64,000 nt of DNA. Source: Rhynchopus euleeides. Taxonomy: Eukaryota > Euglenozoa > Diplonemea > Diplonemida > Diplonemidae. A model generated the notes under the pieces. It was not told where the DNA came from, ran no database searches, and saw only the letters and a list, made by a program, of their open reading frames with translations. Below, piece by piece: positions 25,760 to 33,614 of the stretch. The stretch is taken from assembly GCA_963210315.1 (NCBI GenBank), contig OY723320.1:124001-188000 (forward strand), given 5' to 3'. The stretch's first letter is position 1; the number at the start of each line of letters is the position of its first letter. Position numbers and translations under genes: made by a program.

Positions 25760-26199
25760 GGTGCCTGTGGGCGCGAGTGTCAAGGCAACCTGTCAATGTA
25801 TGTTTGGGGGTGTCGTGACGGTTCAGGTAGTCCTTGATCGTGTGGCGTTGCCCAACTGGAAAGGTTTCCGTGCCTGTAGCTGGAACTTTCCGTGACATGA
25901 GCTGGATCCTGCAACCTCACTACGGGACAGTGGTGTGAACAGGGAGTGGGGCCCAACGAAACAGTTTCCGGCAGACACTTTGGTTTGTTGTCACGTTTTG
26001 CTCACACTGATGACCCAGCAGGGGGCATATAAGGTTGATTGATTGCATGGGACCCCGGTGTGACAAAGCGGGAAGAGGTGAGGGCCACCCTACTTCCCGC
26101 TGTGACCGGCTGTGACTGGCCGCAAGGTCCCCGACAACTGGTCTGCGAATAGAGTCTGCTGTGTCAGGGGGCGGGGCGAGGGGGGGGGGGGGGGGGGGG
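25760..26199. other. Upstream flank of the LVIVD gene
   Basis: No coding region is seen. It ends in a run of G (26179-26199) that borders the TA-flanked transposon. Confidence 0.6.
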
Positions 26200-26340
26200 T
26201 AGGGGGGGTCATAAGCCCCCCTAAAAACGTACGAAAACCAAAATTTTCAACATACCATCAGAACCGCCCTAATACCTGATCTGACCCGAAAATCCGACCC
26301 ATACCCCCCCGGAAACTGTCTGGGGCCCACTTGTGACACC

Positions 26341-26450
26341 TGCACGGTGGACTCCAGCGGGGGTAGGGTAACCCTTTTCGGGAGTCTCAACTAGGGGGAG
26401 TCCAACTCCCGCTAGGGGGAGTCTGACTCCCCCTAGCGGGAGTCTTTTCA
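26341..26450 (+). promoter_or_regulatory. Palindrome-rich module upstream of first transposon ORF
   Basis: The module starts TGCACGGTGGACTCCAGCGG and carries several imperfect copies of the palindrome ACTCCCGCTAGCGGGAGT. A near copy lies at 27100-27197 before the second ORF and an inverted copy in the right terminal repeat (about 29219-29338). Placement before each ORF and in both ends suggests promoter or transposase-binding sites; this is inference. Confidence 0.5.
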
Positions 26451-26571
26451 CCTATTTTCACTCATTTTTCCCATGATACCTATGCAATGTGGCACTCGTC
26501 ACTGAAGTACAGCCACACCAAACGAAACGGACGTTTCCACCCATCCCAGCTCGCAGACCTGATTCACAAAA

Positions 26572-26952
26572 ATGGGGAAGACGACAACGAAGCCGGCAGC
26601 GAAGCCGGCGGCAAAGTCGATTAAGAAGAAGAAGAGCGCAGAGAGTCCCGAGGCTGCGGAGGCGACGAACATTGTGCATGATTTTTGCACGGCCTTCCCT
26701 GTTAAAAAAGGGGGCAGTGTGCTGACACTGGGATCCATTAGAAGGCTCCTAGCAACGGTGTTGAGCAAGGAGCTCCACCAGCACAGCACCCAGGTGGCCA
26801 ACGCAATCATCGCCATGTCTTCCCTGACATGGATAAGTTCGCTGTCAGGGAAGTCGCAACGATGCGGAAGGAGGGCGCTCTCCGTCATATACAAGGTGGA
26901 GGCGAAGTATGGCAAGGTGCAGGATACAAACGTGTCGTCGGGGGCAGCCTGA
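26572..26952 (+). CDS. Small basic transposon-encoded protein
   Basis: A 126-residue frame starts with a Lys/Ala/Pro-rich tail (MGKTTTKPAAKPAAK and KKKK) followed by a segment predicted by eye to be helical (about 45-90). The tail is reminiscent of histone-like DNA-binding proteins, but no family motif was recognised. It lies inside the TA-flanked transposon, 122 bp downstream of the first palindrome module, and ends with TGA. It may be an accessory DNA-binding protein of the element; it could also be a chance frame. Confidence 0.4.
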   Translation: MGKTTTKPAAKPAAKSIKKKKSAESPEAAEATNIVHDFCTAFPVKKGGSVLTLGSIRRLLATVLSKELHQHSTQVANAIIAMSSLTWISSLSGKSQRCGRRALSVIYKVEAKYGKVQDTNVSSGAA

Positions 26953-27099
26953 AGCCGCGAATGATCGCGACACGGGCGAACGGCTTGGCACCGTGGGTCT
27001 GGATAGATGCTGGAGTTCGGCCGGGTGAAACCGGAAGTCGCAGCAAAATTTGCCCCCCCAGATTTCTTCCTCAAACCCACCCGTGGGCTGATCCGGCCT

Positions 27100-27197
27100 T
27101 GCACGGTGGACTCCAGCGGGGGTAGGGTACCACTACCGGGTTTAACCCTTTTCGGGAGTCTCAACTAGGGGGAGTCCAACTCCCGCTAGCGGGAGTA
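27100..27197 (+). promoter_or_regulatory. Second copy of the palindrome module
   Basis: It repeats the module at 26341-26450, with about 16 inserted bases and the perfect 18-bp palindrome ACTCCCGCTAGCGGGAGT at its end, and lies 21 bp before the ATG at 27218. The duplicate position argues for a promoter/operator role rather than coincidence. Confidence 0.5.
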
Positions 27198-27441
27198 TAG
27201 ATCAGCAGTGGGCAACAATGAGGCGATGCGGGGGGCGAGGGCACCGATGCTCACTGTGCGACATCCCAGAAGAACGCTGGTATCAACAGGTGCATCGATA
27301 CCCGCACCTGACTCTCTCTGAGATGAAAGAGGCTGGCTACCCCTCCCTCTTGGCAGGTGTGCTTCCCAATGCCCGCTACGTCACCCCAGCACTCCATGAC
27401 TGCAAGGGGCTCGCCATGCGGCTGATCAGGGTACTGGATGA

Positions 27442-28102
27442 CAGGGGTGGAGCTTGGGGGTTTTTTCGGGTCAGCTGACCTGATTTTCTGCAGGCCCTCA
27501 CAAAAAATCAGGTCAGGGGTAAAAAGAAAAAAATATATAGATTTTCGGGAAACCGGAAAAGTTGGCTCCTCGCCTTGGGGCCTCAAGGTGACCAGGAGGC
27601 GTTTCGTGAGCAAAGTGACCCCAGCGACATGAGCACAGGCCTCAAACAGTCACAATAGAGGACAAATGAAGCTGCCCAACCCGTACCGTGCAACAGACGT
27701 TTACTACCGTGGCCTCCGGTGGCTGGGGGGCTCCGCCCCCCAGACCCCCCTGTGGCATGTGCCTGTCTTGTACCCAAGCCCTTTACATCAGGGAATCTCA
27801 GTATCCTCAGGAGGACGCAGCCAACTCACACAGAATCCGTACGCCCGCAAGTCACAGATGTTCACTACCGTGGCCTCCGGCGGCTGGGAGCTCCGCCTCC
27901 CAGACCCCCCCTACGGCATGTGTTTGTCTTGTAACCAAGTCCTTGCGCGTCCGGGGCTGCATATCGGTTCCGGTACCTCGCGGGAGGCTGGGCCCGAGCA
28001 CTGATCTCTGAGACGAACCGGGGGGGAACCCATAAGAAAAAATTGGCTGACCCGATCTGACCCGATCCAGCCCGCAACCCCATATTTCAAGCTCCACCCC
28101 TG
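27442..28102. mobile_element. hAT-type MITE inside a transposon gene
   Basis: The element has 15-bp perfect terminal inverted repeats CAGGGGTGGAGCTTG and is flanked by an exact 8-bp duplication CTGGATGA (27434-27441 and 28103-28110). CAGGG ends with 8-bp duplications are the hallmark of hAT elements. No transposase is encoded. Internally it carries an inverted repeat around CTGACCTGATTTT (27475-27525) and two copies, 160 bp apart, of a GC-rich hairpin motif (27701 and 27861) that also occurs elsewhere in the window. Confidence 0.9.
27701..27910. repeat. Two copies of a dispersed GC-rich hairpin motif
   Basis: The motif TACCGTGGCCTCCGG followed by a CTGGGGGGCTCCGCCCCCCAG hairpin-type palindrome and ACCCC occurs at 27701-27750 and 27861-27910. 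Further copies lie at 45864-45914 and, inverted, at 52043-52087, each in or near mobile DNA. Confidence 0.75.
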
Positions 28103-29338
28103 CTGGATGAGACAACAAAAAAATATTCGACAAGACCTGTACAAACCTTGCACTGAATGTGTCGCAGCATGGGACAGGTGCTCAGTTCCGGAAGGTCGTG
28201 CTTGCCTGTCACAGGACACACCTACAAGGGCTTGTTCCGCTACCTCTTTGTCTCCCTTGCAGACCTCATGCATTTCCGGTATGCAGACATCCCCTGGCGC
28301 TTCTGGGGATGCAAGGATGAGTCAGCCCGGATTCCCTTCTTGCGTGCTCGGATCTCAGGGCATATATTTCACTGGTTGATGGAGCATGCCGAAAAGGGAT
28401 CAACGCGCAATGCCTACGTACACAGTCTCCATCATTGGTGGGCTCCAGAAGATGCAGTGCCTCTGCAGAACAACGACGAATTTGAAGAAGCAGAGAACGG
28501 ACATCGCAAGAAAGATGCCGTTACAATCGCCAGCTCCGCAACTTACGAGAGAGATCTTGCGATGGCAGAAGAGAAGCGGCGCGCATCGGGCATGCCTTGG
28601 AAGGTTGCGCACCTGTCGCAGGACGGGATCCTCGGGTATAGAGAAGTCATCCTGTGTCCGTGTCTGCACACCCGACACGCTCATAGATTGGCTGTGTATG
28701 TTCTTTGCACACAGTTGACACAGCTGCAGAAGGGGTTTGTGCACTGCAACACACAGGACTTCGTTGAACCCATCAGCGCGCCCTACTTCCTGTTCCGGTT
28801 CCCCGAAGGACACCGCAAATTATCGCTCTGCTTGTGCAAAATGCCAATCCCGCTGGGGGCGACTTTCACACCATTCGTGTCATCCGAGGCGACTTTGAGC
28901 ACGCTTGACCAACGCGCACAGCAGGAGGGGGATGACAGTTCTGACGAAGAAGATGAGGCCTGCAGGATGGCTTGTCTTGCCCAAGGTGTAACACAACTAC
29001 GACAGGCGATGGCCGCACTTTGACACCTCAAATTCTAACCGCTCACCTCCGCAGGTGTAGCCGCTACCAGGAGGATAGGTAGGTAGTCCAGAGTCCGGGG
29101 AAACTGACAGAAGCAAAACAAGCCCCTCCCCATCCCTCTTCCACCATGATTTTACCCCCCACGCCAGTAGACTGTAACTATATCATGGGAAAAATGGATG
29201 AAAATAGGTGAAAAGACTCCCGCTAGGGGGAGTCAGACTCCCCCTAGCGGGAGTATAGACTCCCGCTAGCGGGAGTCTTTGACACCCGCTCAGACACCCG
29301 CTCCCAGACTCCCGCTAGGGCCGCTGGAGTCCACCGTG

Positions 29339-30601
29339 TGATACGCACTTTTGTGATGATTTTTTGGGGTCCTAAAAAATGTACCTCAGTTTCGTACCTT
29401 GCCTTTGTACCTGAACCACTCCCGACCGCATTATTTCGTTCTTTGCCTTTTCTGCGGTGGTTCTGGCTCAGGTGGCACGCATGTTGCCTTCCCCAGTGCC
29501 TCGGCAAGGTCTTTCTTGACCTGATTAGTGGGAATGTTGTGTTGTTGCGTCAGCAGAATGAGTTCAGCCACCTTCTGGGTGTAGTACTTCGATCGCATAT
29601 GGGTCATTGTGAGTACTTCGTACGCCTGGGAGGCTGCATCGGCATTAGTAGGCAGCGTTGTAGATGATTTTGCTTCGTCGATCTTAGCCTGTGAAGGCAC
29701 GATTGGGATATTGTACGCCCTGAGAGCCGAAGTGGTTATGATTGTGCTGTGTAATTTGCGCCCCGCAGGATATGCACACCATGCAGTCTCGACAACACGT
29801 ATGAGAGTGTACCATGTGGGGACTCAACAAGGTCATTGGATCGGCATCTGCCTGCCGACTCAGCCCCCACACAGTGCGACCGCAAGGTCGCCAGGGATGT
29901 CTCAACGCCAGGGGAATACCCTCCCCTGGCGTTGTACAACCCTACTCTCAACCCTCGGGTCCTCTCCTGGAGGCGGTGGTGGCGGGCCCGCAACGCTTCG
30001 TACTTCCGGTACAGACTGAGGTAGTCTGCCCGGCTGACCCGCTCATTGCTTCCTAGATCATCTGCTGCTCTGGAGCTGCCATCCCTCTCACTGCCCACAT
30101 CAGTTGGTGTGGGGGTAGGAGCAGGACGAGTGGGAGGAGTAGGAGTGCAGGTGACATCTTTCTTGGCTAGCAAGGAACGCCGCTTTTCCCGCACGTGCGT
30201 GCAGTTGATGCACCACTGCATATATCTGTCGTCACCACGTCCCACTCGCTCTCCTATGTACCCAGCCCGACGGAGCGCCCGAAATAATGTCGCCTCACCG
30301 ATGTCGTGTGCCGTTTTCTTTTTACGCAGGTCTGCCACAACGCTCTCTGCCGAGACCCCGCACATCTCCCGTTTGGCGAGCGTCTTTCGAGCAAGGTACT
30401 CCTCTGCAGCAGCATCTGACACCTCTGCGAGGCCCTGGGCACGCGGCATGTGTTGCTCGGCGTGCTGAGTGAGCGTAGTGACACCCTTCCCTTGCAAAGA
30501 ACGAAATAATGCGGTCGGGAGTGGTTCAGGTACAAAGGCAAGGTACGAAACTGAGGTACATTTTTTAGGACCCCAAAAAATCATCACAAAAGTGCGTATC
30601 A
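29339..30601. mobile_element. Nested element with identical 108-bp terminal inverted repeats
   Basis: The left end 29339-29446 (TGATACGCACTTTTGTGATG) and right end 30494-30601 are perfect inverse copies over 108 bp, implying recent insertion. The element sits inside the right terminal repeat of the larger transposon: the left copy of that repeat preserves the empty site (CCGTG followed by CAGGTGTC). A clear target duplication could not be fixed because CA at the junction can belong to either element or target. It encodes a minus-strand frame (29736-30449). Confidence 0.82.
29736..30449 (-). CDS. Protein of the nested 1.26-kb element
   Basis: From the ATG at 30449 (MPRAQGLAEVS) the frame runs about 237 residues. 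The N-terminal 90 residues are helical-looking and carry a possible helix-turn-helix (TLFRALRRAGYIGERVG) followed by Cys residues; a Pro/Thr-rich linker and a further charged region follow. A second frame on the same strand (29431 to about 29800) reads coherently up to a basic KKRQRTK-like end and overlaps the tail of this one, so the real product may need a frameshift or a small intron to join the two. It is probably the element's DNA-binding or transposase protein; no family was recognised. Confidence 0.4.
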   Translation of the reverse strand: MPRAQGLAEVSDAAAEEYLARKTLAKREMCGVSAESVVADLRKKKTAHDIGEATLFRALRRAGYIGERVGRGDDRYMQWCINCTHVREKRRSLLAKKDVTCTPTPPTRPAPTPTPTDVGSERDGSSRAADDLGSNERVSRADYLSLYRKYEALRARHHRLQERTRGLRVGLYNARGGYSPGVETSLATLRSHCVGAESAGRCRSNDLVESPHGTLSYVLSRLHGVHILRGANYTAQS

Positions 30602-30734
30602 GGTGTCACAAGTGGGCCCCAGACAGTTTCCGGGGGGGTATGGGTCGGATTTTCGGGTCAGATCAGGTATTAGGGCGGCTCTGATGGTATGTCGAAAATT
30701 TTGGTTTTGTACGGGCTTATGACCCCCCCTAGGG

Positions 30735-31568
30735 CAGTGATAGAAAATACGTAAAAAACGTTCAACGTATTTGAACGTTCAACGTATTTTTAAAAAAATG
30801 CGTCGAAGTTGAACGTTTTTTTGGCTTTTGGGCGTTTTCACCCACTGGGTGCACTCTACACATGAACCCGGAAAGGGGTGGTTGGTACCCCCTCTTTTCA
30901 GGGTTGACTAACTCCGGAAAAGCGGGGGTACCAACCCCCTCTCGACCTATCTCCCAGTTTTACCCCACTCGACCGGCTGGAGTCCGTCGTGTAGAGGAAG
31001 TGGATGGCCGAACGTGAGCTGGATTTAGACCGTCGTGAGACAGGGTGGTTTTACCCGACTGAGAGAGAACACCTCGAGCCGGCGTATGTCGACAGCAATA
31101 TGGGGAACTCCCATTTCAGTCCCTGGTATCTACGTGTCCGAGCGGACAGTGCCGTGATGCTCCCACTGGATGGATTATGGCTGAACGCCTCTAAGCCAGA
31201 ACCCAGTCTAGAGACATACGTGACTTGCCAGAACCGTGGGATATCCCGCATGGGATATCCCACCTGCAGGGGTTCACCTCAACTGCACCAGCCCGCTTCA
31301 TGGAGCAAAGGACAAGGGATGCTGTCGACTGCATCGCGAAGCAAGTCGCTGTAAAATCGTGCTCCAAGGACGTCTTCCGCACGGTTGTCGTGGTGCCACC
31401 AACTCGCCCTTGCTCTGCTTGAGGAAAGGTGGGTTTGTGACTGGTGGCCCCTGCAGACGGTAGGCAATGTGAGAAACGTTCAAATACGCTGAACGTTCAA
31501 CGTATTTGAACGTTCAACGTATTTTTAAAATCGGGATTCTGAAAAATACGCGTATTTTGCCTTCACTG
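30735..31568. mobile_element. hAT-type MITE, 834 bp
   Basis: Ends CAGTGATAG and CTTCACTG are inverted (CAGTGA core) and flanked by the 8-bp duplication CCCTAGGG (30727-30734 and 31569-31576), which spans the right TA of the TA-flanked transposon. Subterminal sequence at both ends carries repeated AACGTTCAACGTATTTG motifs, typical transposase-binding arrays. Inside lies a dyad GTGGGATATCCC (about 31233-31261). No transposase is recognisable; a 116-codon frame at 31004-31354 is probably spurious. Confidence 0.9.
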
Positions 31569-31596
31569 CCCTAGGGGGGGGGGGGGGGGTAAAGAG

Positions 31597-31790
31597 CACG
31601 GTGGACTCCCACCCCCTGAAGCGGGGGTCTGGGACCCCCGCTAGCGGGAGTCTGCCCTGCTATTTTTGGTGCCCAGACGACCCCCGCGAGCGGGGGTCCA
31701 GACCCCCACTCGCGGGGGTCGGACCTCGCCAGACCCCCGATATTCCGATATCCCAAAAAGGTGCACCCTGACGTGTGGGAGTCCATCGTG
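31597..31790. mobile_element. Small palindromic element related to the 4.5-kb transposon
   Basis: The 194-bp segment is bounded by CACGGTGGACTCCCAC and its inverse (15 of 16 match) and filled with palindromes (CCCCGCTAGCGGGAG, CCCCGCGAGCGGGGG). The end motif and palindromes match those of the module at 26341, so it may be a short derivative mobilised by the same machinery. Confidence 0.6.
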
Positions 31791-31929
31791 AGTAGAATGT
31801 AGATTTTGCGGAGGGGGGGGGGGGGGGGGGGGGACAGCCCTCGAACTAATTTTTGGGGATCTCCACGACGACGACAGGGTGGGTGGGGGGGGTACCCACC
31901 CTACCCTATGCCAAGTACCGGCTACGCGC

Positions 31930-32380
31930 CACGCTCTCTCCAAACTGGTGTTGTTGCATTATTTGAGCTCCGTGCGGATTGTAGTGGGGTCACTTTGTAG
32001 AAAAAGGTGCCAGCCACCCCCCATAAAATGTGGGTCTGGTTCAGGCACTGAACCAGACCCACAGAGGCAGCCAGGCACACAGCCCACACCCACCGACCCT
32101 GTGGGCACCCCCCGCACGGGTTTTCAAAACCTCGTTCTTTGGACTATTTGAAGCTTGTGCGGATCGTAGTGGGGTCATTTCGTGGGTCTTGGGACCAAGC
32201 TTCAACGACGAAACATGGGTCTGGTCCAGGTACTGTCATGGGAGGACGTGACCGGGAGGCACACCATGCCACCCACCCACCCAGCGGGACCCTCCCGACT
32301 CCCTCCTCGGGTTTTTCAAAAACCCGTTCTTTTGAATATTTGGAGTTTGTGCGGATCGCAGTGGGGTCATTTTTGACATG
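31930..32380. repeat. Three diverged tandem repeats of about 185-190 bp
   Basis: A block TATTTGAAGCTTGTGCGGATCGTAGTGGGGTCA recurs (in parts) with GTGCGGAT at 31972, 32157 and 32349, spacing 185 and 192 bp. Copies two and three share a preceding TTTTCAAAACC-CGTTCTTT segment; copies one and two share a nearby GGTCTGGTYCAGG. A partial relative (TTCGTAGTGGGGCAC) lies at 52128 inside the hAT element. Confidence 0.7.
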
Positions 32381-32500
32381 GGGTGCCTATTAACACCCCT
32401 TATTGGTGGTCCCCATTCAGGCCACATTCCTTAGGAAATAGTAAGACGACCCCCTCCGACCCCCGACCCCCTCTTAGCGGAAGCTCTGCCTGTCAGGGGG

Positions 32501-32556
32501 GGTACCCTACCCACCCCCCCTGTACCCCCAAATGGGGGGTGGGTGGGTAGGGTACC
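32501..32556. repeat. Near-perfect inverted repeat
   Basis: GGTACCCTACCCACCCCCC (32501-32519) is mirrored by GGGGTGGGTGGGTAGGGTACC (32536-32556) around a short A-containing loop. A similar GGTGGG...CCCACCCTACCC patch lies at 31878-31909. Confidence 0.7.
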
Positions 32557-32639
32557 CCCCCCCCCTCCGAGCGCTGGGCCACCCTCACGACGACCGACAA
32601 GAATTAGTTCGAGGTCTGGGGGGGGGAAGGTCACCACGA

Positions 32640-33614
32640 AGCGATGCAGAAAAGTCGTTTCAACACACAACTCCACAGCAGCCAAACGTGCTGTATGCAC
32701 CAACACGGGGACAACGGCCTGTCGGTTCTTTCTTTCAGGACAACCACGGAGGGTCTGCCTGCTCCTCGGGCCCCTTCATACGCGTCGTGTATCACACGTC
32801 CAACCTCGCGTGAAACTCTGTCGTGGGCGCCTTTCCGCCCTTCTGCACTTAAGTGCAGAAACACAAACCTCCCGCAAAATACCGTCAACGTAGTACGTCT
32901 GAACCGTAACAATTATGAACCCCCAGGGGGTCTGAGACGGCCCGGTTTGCGATACAGACTCATTGCGTTTACTGGGAGTAGACAAGCTGGCACACAGCTT
33001 GACACTGAGCGGAGGCACACCAGGCAGGGGCAGATCTAAGGCGCACCCCTCTCCCCCACCCCCTACCGTGTACACATCCTGCCCCAGCCCACGCCCCTCT
33101 CACAGCAGTGCGAGCATGCGGCTCGGCAGCGCGTACAAAAGGTGTGCGAGGTGCGCACCCAACAAACAGTGGTGGCAGGCACGTTGCGCACCTGATACCC
33201 CAGCCCGCGCCCGCCCCCCTCAGTTAGGTTAGCTGGCACACTGCGGGCACATCAAGCATCTGTGTGGCAGCAAACGCCAAGCAGCACGTTGCCAAGTCAC
33301 TCGAGAGAGAGGGGGTAGTCATCACGTGAAGTGGAAGAAAGAGGAAACACAGAGCTGACCCCCCTTCACTCGGTGTGCAGGTTGCGGCACGGTGCCAACA
33401 CTTGAGAGGGAGAGAGAGACAGAGGAAGGCCTGGCGATCCGCCACATGAGAAAGCGATCAGAAGTATTTTAAAAGGGCACAGAAGGCAGGCGGTGGTGGC
33501 GTTCGGGGGGGGTGGGGGGCGAAGTGTGTATTTTCAACGGAGCCCAGGCGGTGGGATTCGAGGTTGCCGCCGGGCGGACTTTCTTGGTCCTTCTTAGGTG
33601 CCAAAGGCCCAAAC
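32640..33614. other. Intergenic, no gene seen
   Basis: It lies downstream of the four-exon gene. No coding region or clear element was seen; it is C-rich near 33040-33070 and contains a TTGACACTGAG patch (32999) like those in the small MITEs. Confidence 0.5.

Larger units (their letters stand above)
27218..29023 (+). pseudogene. Transposon ORF interrupted by an hAT MITE
   Basis: The frame opens at 27218 (MRRCGGRGHRCSLCD, with a CxxC) and is broken at 27441 by a 661-bp MITE. Removing the MITE and one 8-bp target copy (669 bp, divisible by three) restores the same frame, which then meets one TGA at 28154-28156 and continues from ATG 28157 for 288 residues to 29023. The downstream part is Cys/His-rich in places (LCPCLHTRHAH) and ends with an acidic DSSDEEDE cluster. 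It is the main gene of the TA-flanked element, so a transposase is the natural guess, but no catalytic triad was identified. The single TGA may be a mutation, or mark an undetected intron. Confidence 0.5.
26202..30729. mobile_element. TA-flanked DNA transposon with long terminal inverted repeats
   Basis: The ends GGGGGGGTCATAAGCC (left) and its complement (right, ending ATGACCCCCCC) are flanked by TA on both sides (26200-26201 and 30730-30731). The inverted match then continues for roughly 130 bp (26202-26340 against 30601-30729) and, beyond a nested insertion at 29339-30601, resumes at 29165-29338 against about 26341-26480, so the original terminal repeat was close to 280 bp. TA duplication would fit Tc1/mariner-like or related superfamilies, but the internal proteins were not recognised. 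The cargo is two plus-strand frames (26572-26952 and 27218-29023), each preceded by a copy of the same palindrome-rich module. The element has been hit by an hAT-type MITE and by a second element, and is probably inactive. Confidence 0.85.

Noticed and set aside
26572..26952. Naming the small basic transposon protein a histone
   Set aside because: Only the Lys/Ala tail is similar; the histone fold signature could not be matched.
31004..31354. 116-codon frame within the 834-bp hAT MITE
   Set aside because: No homology-like motif, and the element is too short for a transposase; it is probably chance.
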